Source: Endomychus coccineus (lineage: Eukaryota > Arthropoda > Insecta > Coleoptera > Endomychidae). From it: 64,000 nucleotides of DNA. Where the stretch lies: NCBI GenBank assembly GCA_958510875.1, contig OY294067.1, positions 200,014,524 to 200,078,523 on the forward strand. The letters are read 5' to 3'. The translations under genes and the position numbers were made by a program. The notes under the pieces are model-generated. The model did not search any database. It had not been told where the DNA came from and was given only the letters and a program-made list of their open reading frames with translations. Below, piece by piece: positions 12,088 to 22,800 of the stretch; position 1 is the stretch's first letter; each line of letters begins with the position of its first letter.

Positions 12088-12445
12088 CTATCATTAATGG
12101 GATAATTCGAAACAAACAAGAAGGTGATGACCTGGTTCCTGGGTGCTCTCTTTTCCTTGGGGTGAATGACACCCTTCTCATGAGTGGAAAATGAAACTTT
12201 GAAAGAACCCCAGGAATGAATAGATTGATGAGTTTTGAAATAAAAAGTTGTTTCCACTTTTTTCGTAAGTGCATCGTCACTGAGTTATTTAAGGTTGAAG
12301 AGGTACATTTTAAAAAGAAGCATGTTTCGAACGATTTTTCGCAAGAAACTCGGGAACCTTCCTTTTTGATGAATAAAGTATCATGACAATTGAATAACAA
12401 TGCAATAACGGTGATATGAATAAACCATTTTGATGGTGTTCCCAT
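12088..12445 (-). CDS. Possible first coding exon of an unidentified secreted protein
   Basis: An ATG on the - strand at 12445 opens a frame whose N-terminus looks like a signal peptide: WFIHITVIALLFNC is a hydrophobic stretch after MGTPSK. The frame runs 119 codons plus one base to a strong consensus donor, ATAG|GTGAGTC, with the exon ending at 12088. The mature part has three clustered cysteines (near residues 35-47) and several basic pairs (KK, RR, KRE) that could be prohormone cleavage sites. I do not recognise the protein, and no second exon was found. A chance ORF of this size in this DNA remains quite possible. Confidence 0.25.
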
Positions 12446-14394
12446 GCAGTTTGAGGAATAACTTTGAGTTTTCTATTAATAAGCTTCCGGATCGCAGTTA
12501 TTCAACTTTCATTCGTTGTATGTTCGATGAACATGGCGCATCCTTCGCCGAGCTGTAACTCGATCAATATTGCTCCTACAGAAATATGTCAGCACCAAAT
12601 ATCTTGTTTGCTTATTGCCTTCAATTTTTATCATCACACTTTCTTCGATAGAATTTAAGTTCGCCGTGTTAATTGAGTAACTTCGCTCGAAATCATGCCA
12701 ATTTTTGATATAAAATGTACGATTCCAACCGTAAATAATTAGGAACGATGTGCTTCACGGAAAAAGTGTAGGAATAGCTTTTTTACTCGAAATTAATCAC
12801 TCTATTTATTCCTAGGATCATTTCGAATTTCAAAATTTCTACCCACGAGAAGAGCTGGCATTCACTCCCAGTGTGATAGCGCACCCCGAGACCAGGTAAA
12901 AATCCCATTTGGTTCAATCCCTGAATCTATTCAATATTTCGTAAGAATCAGTGGCTGTTGAAACAATTCGTAGGTAATTCTCCATTTTTATCGTCATTGA
13001 CGACTGTACATGAATTTATGTAAAATATCGTTCTTCTGTTTAGATTACTCTTCACAATTCAATTCGTATAAGGAAGTACCTACATCATATCATTCTGTCT
13101 AATTGAAATTTGTTGAATTTTCTTCCCCCAATGTTGAATTGCAACCATACTGTTGTACAAGATCTTCAGCTTGATATAATGGACAGTTCATCCAGCTTAT
13201 TTGAAAAATAAATAATTCTCATGGCATGTCTGTTTTCGCTCGTGATGAATTGTGTCACCAATTGCAAAATGAATGAATCTCAACTTGTACAAAATGTGAA
13301 TAATTTCTTCTGGATATTCCGCTTTCCTCTCTTAAAACTCATAGGTTATACTCACACATGAATCAAGCTTCGGAGTTATTGATGATTAGAAATGCATAGT
13401 TATGAGAATCATTATTCTAAAACTAATGGAGGGCTGAGTTTCACCCAGAATCGTACACAACATTAAAAGAACTTCGAAATATCCTGTTCATGTACAGATC
13501 GAATCCATTACTAGCTGAAGCAACACTTCTGCTGGAGATGCGTTGAGATTGTATTATATCCAATCAAATCCCGTATTATTTCTTAAAGCAAAGCTTATGC
13601 TCCATGCTTCAACGAAGACACGATATCGGATACCGAATCCAACAAAACATTGTTATGTCGCGATGCAATTAGCGGTAATCTGAGCAATTAGTGACACGTG
13701 TATACGTTTCCAGGGTTTGTTTACTTGAGCTATAGTTACCGTATGTTAGAAACAGACATTAGTATATTCACTTCCATTGTTACAAGATCCCTTTCCGGTT
13801 TCCGCAAATATGGTTGAACGCTAAGTGCTCTGGTAAATTTTCAATCCTTCAATCTTAACAATTTCAATTCATTATGATTGAGTTGATTCAATTCTCATGT
13901 ATAGGAATATTTCATTATCTTCCCAAAAGGCAGTACTTTTGTTGAGGCAGATATTTAGGAAATATGAGATTTAAACAGTCAACTCAGAAAAAATGTTCAG
14001 TTATTCGTATTAACAAAACAAAATCTTGACCAAAATAGCAACATACTACATCATACTGTTTAGGTGGTAACGTGTTTATATGTATACCCTCGAATTAATA
14101 GAAACACATTTTCATGGAGAAACACTCGATCTAGTTCTCTAATGTTCAATATTCTAATCAGTTTAGTGTCAAGAATTCAGCTAACAAAATATAAAAAATT
14201 CTTAAAAGAGAATCCAGAAATAATCACAACTGAAATATAAAAAAAGAAGGAGTGACAGTAGCCATATCGAAAACTCAATATAGCTATCTCGCTATGAAGA
14301 GCATTAATGATCAGAAATATTACAAAAATTCAATTCCAGACCCAACCACAAAATTTCTAAACTGATAATAATTTTGTATCTTCAATAGTAGACT
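12446..14394. other. Intergenic, nothing recognised
   Basis: AT-rich with only short chance ORFs. I see no domain or repeat. Confidence 0.3.
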
Positions 14395-14560
14395 TCCGCG
14401 GATAGCTTATCTTGAAAGAGAGTTCCAGTTCAAGCCTCAAGTCTGTCCTGAAGATGCCACCTGTAATGGTTGACGAAACGTCGGCATCAAGTCGAGATAT
14501 TGTGACGCAGAATTCATCGGCAAGCTAAAGATTTTTCAATAAATTTGTAGTTTCTTTAAA
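14395..14560 (+). mobile_element. PLE 3' remnant with hammerhead-like motif
   Basis: A short fragment whose only readable feature is a hammerhead-like block at 14448-14482, followed by sequence ending CAATAAATTTGTAG and an A-rich run near 14559. It resembles 3' ends of Penelope-like elements with the CTGAAGATG-type motif and is of the same type as 34906-34936. No ORF survives. Confidence 0.45.
14448..14482 (+). ncRNA. Hammerhead-like motif, CTGAAGA type
   Basis: Core CTGAAGA (14448-14454) keeps C3, U4, G5, A6, G8 and A9. A weak stem II follows (about CCACC with GGTTG), then GAAAC (14475-14479) and GTC. An A at 14473 breaks one likely stem II pair. Stem III is missing, as in small PLE hammerhead variants. 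Confidence 0.5.
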
Positions 14561-14580
14561 AAAAATAAACATAGATGATA

Positions 14581-16537
14581 TACTCCCCGTATAACCAAAC
14601 TGTATATAACCTATATCGGGTCTTTAATGAAATCTTTACTCGATAAAGGCAGCCTATATTCTTTTGGTACAGCGACGATACGGGTTTGAATACATTCTGG
14701 ATTTAGATAGAATAAAGTAGGTATTTATCGATTTGCTATCATCGCGATATATTTTGGATACAGATTGAATTAAGTTGAATTTATCGAATCGCTATCGTAA
14801 CAGTACAGACAGACTATAGAATCGTTATACAGTGTACATATCAAAAGTAATAATAACAAAATAAAAATTATTTCTTCTGTAAGTGTTTTTTTTTGAATTT
14901 ATGACATACACAACCCGTGTGTAATTCTTACTGTCCTGATAATTGTTCAGAAATCTTTAGTTATCGTGTTCCTTACCTTGTTGAATGCATTGGGATACCG
15001 GTGAGGTGCGAACCTACGAACCTTCGATGCCGATCTACAGTTGCAGTGCAGTTTTGGTTGCTTTACTCTATCGGCTATCTCGCCTTGTATTAAAGTTTTG
15101 TTTATTGTGTATTTATATTCACGTAGAGGAGTAGTTCTATATTTTAATTAAATTGTAATAATAAAATTCCGAAAACTAAGAACTAAATTTGTCGTCGTTG
15201 GGAAGTGCGAACTGATACGGTTAGAGGATATCAAACTCTTCGACTTAAGACATTTGCAGGTAGGAACGATTATATCATAGAGGGTATCGATTATTGAATA
15301 TACTCAATAAATTTGTTTTACAGGAACCCTGGTTCAAAATACACAAGAAACAAATAATGTCCTTACTGCCGATTATTCTACAGACAATGAAATTTCTGAA
15401 GAAAATTCAAGTAACGAAAATGTATGTAATACAGTCGTAGATACATCAGTTTCATCTTCTGATGATAACTTCGATGAAGAAGTTGGTGAGCAAGTACCAA
15501 CTCAAAAGTTATTTTCCGATAAATTACGTGAATGGGCAATAAATGGGGATATTGAATTAACCCAAATTTCCAAATTATTACGAATTTTGGTCTGCGATAG
15601 AAATTATATTGAACTGCCATTGGATGCAAGGACATTATTAATAGAAAACGGATTTTTGTGGAGTGGAATAATTCATCCAGTTCAATTAAAAGCAATTGTA
15701 TGTGATGCCCCAGCCATGACTTTTGTAAAAGCTATCTAAAGTCATGGTAGTTATTACTGTTGTTCAAAATGTTATATAAAAGGTGAACGAGTGTTGTATT
15801 CTGGAAATAAAACTAAAATAGTTTACCCTGATCTTCATTCTGAACCGAGAACACAGGACCAATATTGCTAAGAAAAAAACATAGGGTATATAGGCCTCTG
15901 GTACTCTATTCTCCATCTATGTGAGTTAATTTTGCAAACACCGAATAACCTAACCTCAGATTAACAGTTCCGCGCGTCAGTTCCGTATTGACAAAGCAAG
16001 TTTTGGTAGAGATTTACTACAGAAAACAGAACATAATATATAGCACAGATATTATACCTACTGTGTGTCTATACTGAAGTGTTATCTCGTCTATATTTTA
16101 ATGTTACTAAAGATGTGCTATAAATGTGGAAATATCACTATCGATTACGTAAAGAATCAATACCTCTGTAGTATAGAATAACTATAGCCATTTACATATA
16201 TGGCATATCGACTTAATAAAGTAGTAACTTATTTTTCATAAAACGGTGATGTTTCTATCGCAAAACTTTACAGGACCTATATTGACGTGTTATCGATAAT
16301 ATAACGATACTTTACATGTGCTATAAATGTAAATCGTATATTCTATACAGGAATAATATATACAGATATTGCTTTATAATCGAGATACAGATTAAATAGA
16401 GAAAATCTGTGAAGGAAATATTTAGTTATACTATAAATATGCTATATAGTTAAAATCTTTATCGAGAAATCTATATAGAATATACTCCAATATATATAGT
16501 ACACAGAAACCTGTATCGTTTGGTTATAGAGGTTGTA
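14581..16537 (+). mobile_element. DNA transposon with short imperfect TIRs, deletion derivative
   Basis: The left end TACTCCCCGTATAACCAAAC (14581-14600) is matched by the inverse at 16518-16537 (TACAACCTCTATAACCAAAC read inward). Subterminal regions are rich in TATCG/CGATA words (14600-14850 and 16200-16500). The middle carries a two-exon transposase-like remnant (15187-15871). Superfamily is not settled and no target duplication is obvious. The internal ORF is shortened and has a stop, so the copy is not autonomous. Confidence 0.6.
15187..15871 (+). pseudogene. Transposase-like remnant of insect DNA transposon
   Basis: A candidate exon (open from 15187 to 15259) ends at CAG|GTAGGA. The next begins after TTTTACAG at 15324, and the two join in frame. 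The second has an acidic serine-rich stretch (SVSSSDDNFDEEVGEQ), then SDKLREWAINGDIE, then LKAIVCDAPAMTFVKAI. It stops at TAA 15737-15739. In the same frame SHGSYYCCSKCYIKGERV continues, as expected for the CDAPA...H.G...C..C region of a common uncharacterised insect transposase, so the stop is a nonsense mutation. The segment between FLWSG and LKAIVCD is much shorter than in relatives I recall, implying an internal deletion. The family name is uncertain. Confidence 0.6.
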
Positions 16538-16830
16538 CATGTATAAAGCAGTCACTAGTAGGTCTTATGGATTACCATAAATCTCCACAAGCCGGAAATC
16601 CTAATACCAACTTTCGAAGCAGCAGCTTTTTTCAATAATTTTCTGTTACCTTCTTAGTCTGTTTTAGTTAGTTTTGATGTAGTTTTATTCTACAGTAATA
16701 TCGGATTAGAACTGATAATCGTAGTAATAAAACAAACTTGGCAAAGCATTGAATCATATTGCAATATTCCATTAGCTCATTTTTATAAGGAATAAAGCTA
16801 ATTTTTAGCACTTGTTATTTCAGGTTTGAA
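16538..16830. other. Intergenic spacer, nothing recognised
   Basis: Short AT-rich stretch between the DNA transposon and the second PLE remnant. Confidence 0.3.
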
Positions 16831-17670
16831 ATGACTTTTATCATCGGGTGTTTGGTTGCCCCATGAGCTCCAATATAAGTCAAATAAAGGCGAAAATGGT
16901 TATTGATTTTGTACTAGGCAATTGGCTAATAAATATAGAATTTGATATTCCATTTATAGAAAAATATGTGGACGATATTCTCTGTGCAGTCCCGGAAAGT
17001 AAAGTCGGCCGTACATGTACAACTGATGTTGAATAATTATATCCAAAATATTCAGTTTAATGTTGAACAGAAAATGGATCGGAGCATTCCCTTTCTTGAC
17101 ACTAAATTGAATAGAACGGAAGGTAATAAAATAATTCTGGACTAGTATCAAGCGCTCACGAATTCGGGGAGGTACATGCGCTATCAATCACACCACTCCG
17201 ATAAAATCAAAATCAATTTAATAATCACGTTATAAATGGAATAATGTACATTAAAAGCAGCAGTAATACTGAAAGTAGTCAAAATGTTAATTGTTATATG
17301 AATAATGGAAGTCTTCCTAACATAGATTAACCAATAATCTACTAGATATATTCAAATCAGAAAGTGTGTAAATAGCTAGAATAAAATTAACAACCGTTGA
17401 CTCGATTTTCTCCCAGCTGGAAGACTAAAAATATTTGAAACAAATGTAACTTACAGAATACCTTGTCTAGATTATGTGAGAGTATATGTAGGACAGACAT
17501 CCCGACTGTTAAAATTGAGGATAACCCAACATAAAAGTGAATCTAGAATTAAAACCAAAACATGCGCACTAGTAAGACAGTGTAGACGAAGGAACATCAT
17601 AATATTAATGAAACAGATATCACAATATAGAAAAAGTAACTACAGAAAAAGTTTATTTTTGGAAATGTGA
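16831..17670 (+). pseudogene. Penelope-like element remnant, second lineage
   Basis: Broken pieces of a PLE polyprotein in + orientation and different frames. FGCPMSSNIS (near 16851) is the RT motif before the catalytic site, and EKYVDDILCAVPES (near 16957) is the YVDD catalytic motif. SIPFLDTKLNR follows near 17080. TYRIPCLDYVRVYVGQTSR (17449-17505) is the GIY-YIG endonuclease with a downstream H of the QHKSE type. Sequence is clearly different from copies at 6675 and 36056, so it is another PLE lineage. Frameshifts and stops between the blocks make it inactive. Confidence 0.75.
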
Positions 17671-17841
17671 CATATAAATGAAAACGTTAGCTCTGAATGA
17701 AAAGAACAGATACATATAATCTCTGCATAATTCACTCATACTTACTAACTCTAGACACAAAACCAATTGCACTACTCATAGTAAATTTTCTATAATAAAT
17801 TGTTTCGATGAATGAATCTTTAATTCAATTTTAACTCATTG
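17671..17841. other. Spacer, nothing recognised
   Basis: Short AT-rich interval before the P-MITE target duplication. Confidence 0.3.
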
Positions 17842-18275
17842 GTTGTGACCACGGTCGTATACACAGGTCTGGAAACTCGAGGTTGTTTCCTATGTGAGCA
17901 GTGAGTCCGCTAAGCGTCGACTGGCCCGTAGTACCAAAAGTCGTCACGTAGGAGTATTTTCTGACAACTGTCAGTTGACTTGTCAACACAAAGAATACCT
18001 GCGTTTTTAGAAACCAATTACGAAATCGTGCATTGTGCCGAAATGTAAAACGGGGTACAAAAGTGTAAAGCAAGAAACTTCTGTTTTTAAAGTGCCAAAA
18101 GATGCGGAAATGCGAAAAAAGTGGATGCTTGCGATTCCTGATAGAAATCGTTTTACCACTTCCTGATCCAAGCGCTAGCTGGTGGCTGAGCGAGGGACTA
18201 CGAGTTAGGCGACCCGTAAGAGACTCAAGTCAACCATAGAGTTTCCAGACCTGTGTATACGACCGTGGTTGTGAC
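17842..18275 (+). mobile_element. P-element derivative with THAP fragment (418 bp, perfect 8-bp TSD)
   Basis: Element 17850-18267 has 29-bp perfect terminal inverted repeats beginning CACGGTCGTATACACAGG and ending CTGGAAACTC. It is flanked on both sides by GTTGTGAC (17842-17849 and 18268-18275). Eight-base duplications, TIRs near 30 bp starting with CA, and a THAP-coding interior together identify the P superfamily. The rest of the transposase is missing, so it depends on a helper. TIR identity and a perfect TSD suggest fairly recent insertion compared with neighbours. Confidence 0.9.
18011..18166 (+). pseudogene. THAP domain fragment of P-type transposase
   Basis: A 51-residue open frame reads SCIVPKCKTGYKSVK and then SVFKVPKDAEMRKKWMLAIP before stopping at 18164-18166. 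This fits the N-terminal THAP zinc finger: the first C-x3-C pair, the basic VPK segment, and the conserved tryptophan of the RKKW helix. The second C-x2-H half is gone. THAP domains bind the ends of P-type elements in known transposases. No start codon is in frame. Confidence 0.75.
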
Positions 18276-19549
18276 TTATTAATTAATTTGACTCACAACC
18301 AGAACTCAATTATCAGGTGACGACTAACCAGCTGTTTCCAAAAGTGTAAACACTCATTTATATTGCATAGCATATTTCGTGTTAGATATCATTAAACAAA
18401 GTTTTGTTTCTCCAAATTGAACAGTGAGAACACGTCTTTTAGTTAGTCACGGTCACTTATTTCGCTTTTCTCCTGAGTTCATCCGTGGGACGAGGCAGAC
18501 GTGAAGTCACTGTTCAACCTGGACAAACTAGACTTTGCTTATTGACTTTTAACACGAAATGTGTTTGTATTTCGCTATGCATTGTCTCTGGACCATCACC
18601 TGGCGGTAGTTTTTTCAACTGTTTCCCCGTCGATTCTTTGAATTGTTCCAACTGTATTGTCAATGCATGGCATTGTAAGTAGCATTCTCACTTGAACATC
18701 TCCTTTCTGGCAGATGATGTTGAGACGTCTATGTTCGCCAAAAATAATCGAAGGTGGTAAGTATATCACTTTCGGAGATGAGACGAGCTTCTGAGAAGAG
18801 CGAAACAGCTGTCAGAAACTGAAAGACGGGTTGTCACTGTTCAACCTGGTGAACTAAATCTTTTTGTAACGCATTCAAATTGATGAATGAACCGATATTA
18901 TATATATTTTTCTTTTTGAGCCTTGTAGATGTGGATGTTATTTATTCATGATAAACTGAGTTGTGGTTATCTATAATGAATATAATTTGCTGATTTTGGG
19001 GACTCTAAGTTCGATGTACACCTAGCATACCTGCTGTCATGAAAATAAAATGAAGGCACGTTGTTTTTAGAACTGGCTGTGCTGTGAGATGTTATAGTTA
19101 TTTAGCTTAATAATCCTTTGTTAAATATTTCAATAATTTTATAATTCAGAAAATTTAATATTTATCTCTCAATATGCTCACATGAAATTGTGGCCCATCA
19201 GGCAAAGACATGAAACTTGTGTATACCTTATACCTATAAAATTTCTGACAGTTCCATGAAAAACAATAACCAGATTGCCATCACTGAATGAGATGTAATT
19301 GCGAATCATAGTAATGTTCATACCTACACTCCTCATTTTAACATAATAATCTAACTATGACGGGCCTTCAAATCGCATATATTCATCAAAGGTTCATACT
19401 CACAGAAGTATTCGACTTTGTGAAGACCAAGGTAGTGTAATTGGTCAACATACATATTCTATTGATAGTTTCATTCAATTTAAATCATTTGAATAGCATA
19501 TAATTCGCATTTACTTCTTACATTTGTCTTACTGGCTTCATTATTTTTT
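18276..19549. other. Upstream of kirre coding exon 1; repeated 18-bp word
   Basis: GTCACTGTTCAACCTGG occurs twice (18506 and about 18834) in direct orientation, hinting at a small degraded repeat of about 330 bases. Otherwise no gene is visible. Because coding exon 1 starts with a splice acceptor, this interval is probably 5'-UTR intron of kirre. Confidence 0.4.
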
Positions 19550-19582
19550 TTTTCATTTCAGAAATATAATACGACAATCACA
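19550..19582 (+). promoter_or_regulatory. Splice acceptor and short 5' UTR before kirre ATG
   Basis: A T-rich tract ends in TTTCATTTCAG (AG at 19560-19561), leaving 21 bases of UTR, AAATATAATACGACAATCAC then A, before ATG 19583. The context CACA-ATG suits insect starts. This means kirre has at least one untranslated exon upstream, which I could not locate; the promoter is not identified. Confidence 0.6.
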
Positions 19583-19847
19583 ATGACCTCAACGCACAAG
19601 TTCCTGTTACTGTTATTGCGGATAGCAAGCATGTTTACGTTAAGTTGGTCCACGACACTCACAGAACAAAAGTTCGCAATGGAACCACAAGATCAGACTG
19701 CTGTGGTTGGATCGAGGGTGACCTTGCCTTGTAGAGTTATCGGCAAAAGCGGAATTCTGCAATGGACGAAGGACGATTTTGGTCTCGGAACACATCGAAA
19801 TCTCTCTGGATTCGACCGATATTCGATGATAGGGAGCGACGAAGAAG
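19583..19847 (+). CDS. kirre: kirre coding exon 1 (signal peptide, first half of Ig1)
   Basis: Encodes residues 1-88 plus one base. It contains the signal peptide, [20 protein letters not shown] and [10 protein letters not shown], both strongly conserved in IRM proteins. The donor is GAAG|GTTAGT at 19848. The exon ends in the middle of Ig1, before its second cysteine. N73-L-S is a possible N-glycosylation site. Confidence 0.95.
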
Positions 19848-22800
19848 GTTAGTAAAAAAATAGAACTATACGACTTATAGCTTTAGTGATGTCTTCATTC
19901 ATTATGAACCATTCTCATAAGGATTATAACAAATGAGTCGTTAAGCAGTTGATCTCCCAAGCATGTCGATATTAGGAAATAGTTGATTACAATTCAATGG
20001 AAGCTTAATTTCGAGTAATAGTTAATCTGCAATGAGGTTAAATCGAACAATCATTGGAGCAATTGCCAATATTGTTCATTTGGGAACAATTCAATACTAT
20101 CATCAAAATTAGACTGGAGCAAATTAGATTGTTCACGTATGCAAATTATATGCAACATAGTACTTTATCAAACAAATTGGCAATGATTAAATATTGATGA
20201 AAAGTATTATCACATATTATATGTTATTCCTTTAGAAATTAGAAAAATTTCTGAAATACTCAAGAACATAACCATGAAGGCTCTCTGTCATTACTTATGC
20301 TTTATGAAGCCAATAATAATCGAGTTATCTTGGACTTACTAACAAGTTTTATCCAATGATTCTACCAGAATTTTTCCGGAATTAAAAATAATGTAACGTA
20401 ATCAGAACGACTAAATCAGCAACTCAGAACGTCATTTTTCGCGCGAACACAGGGAGAATGAAAACTGCGCTCGGAGCTGATGCTGGAACCGTTCCTCCTA
20501 ACCATTCAACAAACGGCAATTAATAATGCCAACCATAGCCTGATGTCATATAGGACCTTGGGAGGCAAAAGTTTGCCGCACCTTGATACCAATCAATGAA
20601 AAATACATTTTGCTCATTCAATGAATATGAATCGGATGTCCCCAAGATACAGCTCCGATAAGAAGGATCGTACGAACAAACCATCCAAAGGAGATTGCTC
20701 CAATAATAACCACAACCAATCAACCCTACCAACCATTGGTGAAATCTGATGCATCATGGATAGGGATACATAGCAAAACACCCAGGCAAAGGTACTACAA
20801 TATCTCTTGGCTAACATCCTCTGTTTTCCGAACGCGAATACTGGAAATAATACGCTGCACCAACTGCGCCAGGAGAAACAACGCAAAACCACACCAGCAT
20901 TATGCAAGGACAACAAAGCAGGCCGAAATAAAAAATCTCAGAGCTCTTGTGGGGTCACATATATATTGTTTGATGCATGAAAACCCCATTTATATATAGG
21001 GCAAATGTTGTTTATATTGGGCAATTATAGACACTACTGTCAACTGCGATTTGATCAGTATTCTCGTTTTGCGTTTTACATGGCACTCTACATCAAACAT
21101 AATACAAATCTATGACTGACAGCTGAATATTTCATAAGCCCCACGATATAATGTTTGATAAAACTTGAGAGAACAGTAAAAGATGTACCTAAATATTCGT
21201 CTTAGCCAAGAATTGTGTGTATTGAATCAAAATACACAATATTAGAAAACTAACATTATATAAAGTAGATAAAGGGCATTAAATTGGATCTTCCTTCGTT
21301 ATAGAAATGGCTCGTGAAAACTCAGCATAAGGTGACAGAACAGAATATCCAAGGGCAGCTTCATCGAAATATGTCATAATATACCTACTGAATGTTTCAT
21401 AAGATAAGAATTTCCGTTTAATATTATAGATGAGCTGGACATATTCAAAAACGCCACACCACAAATTTTCAGATTTTAACTAAAACTAGCTTCCCTAAAA
21501 CGTCTAATTGGAATCATTAAATGAGAGAACAATTAATTTGCTTCTATACCACTTCTAATAATACCAAGGTAACGTCACTATGGTTTCAACACGTAAGTGC
21601 CATTATCAATCAGATACAAAATTATGGAGTAAACAATAAAAAGTTCAAGTATAAATATAAACTAACGTACAATGGGGCTAAAGAAAGTACAATAAAGGGA
21701 CTATCCAAAATTACGAAACAGGTAGATCAAGGGAAAATACTGCTTTGGGATAATCATTATTTAATATTCTGAGAGTACTTTGAAGAACAAATGAAAGATC
21801 GATTATCAAATTGATAATTAGTCATACATCACTCTGTTACACACAACCGAACCAATGCTTTCTGCAGTTTTAATTGGATCTCAAAACACAAGTCGGCTAC
21901 AAACTCATTTCATTGATCAAAGTTATCGATTCTCTTCTAAATAACATGAAAACACTAATTAACATAACAATTATTGATATAGAGATGAAAATATATCATT
22001 TATCGAAACGTCAAAACGAGAAGTCTTATTTTATTTTTAGTTAGATCAAAGAACCAGAATTCCTAAAAAACTACAGCTCGGTTTGCTCACCGGTGAGTAG
22101 CTCCACCACATATCCGAGCGTAGAGACTACAACCTCGATAAAAAGTCGGGGTTAAATGGCCTGGGTAACCCCACTCAATACCGATGTCGTCCAAATGTTG
22201 GACTAACGACCCAACAGAGGGTACACCTTTTGCTCCTGGTAGCAAAAGATTGGCTTCCCACATCAGCCCCTCGTCGGATGAGGAGCAGGGACAGGTGGGT
22301 GGGGCCCAATAGGAAGATCTCGACGATGAGGACCGCGATGTACATGGACGCTCTGAGTGGACGAATAAACTTTGTGATGACTCATTGGACTGCTTTGAAC
22401 GCAGCGAGCCAGCCCATAGGGGATACATGTTGCGGCTGTACGCACTTTGGTACACCATGCATCCTCAATGCTGTCATTTTTCAGCACAAACGTTGCTGAA
22501 TCAAATATTCTACCTGCGGAGAACTGACTATATAAGAACTGATCTCCGGCAAGCCGCACCAGCGCCACCTATGCGGATAGGATTCGAGCCCTGGGCGAAA
22601 ATCTGACTTAGACGGGTAAGCAGCATCAGGGAGAATTCCTTCTTTCGCGATAGCCCGTCTCCAATTTTTGGATCTACACCGACCACAATTGCTCCCCACG
22701 CTTCAACTTTGGAGGAAGTCAAGAAGTTCTGAAAAGGAGTGTACGAGTCACCGCGCCCACCAGCCCTAGCACACTTCGAAATGTTTTACGCTGAACGTCA

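Noticed and set aside
15378..15695. 105-residue - strand ORF
   Set aside because: Shadow of the + strand transposase remnant, whose frame has matching domain signatures.
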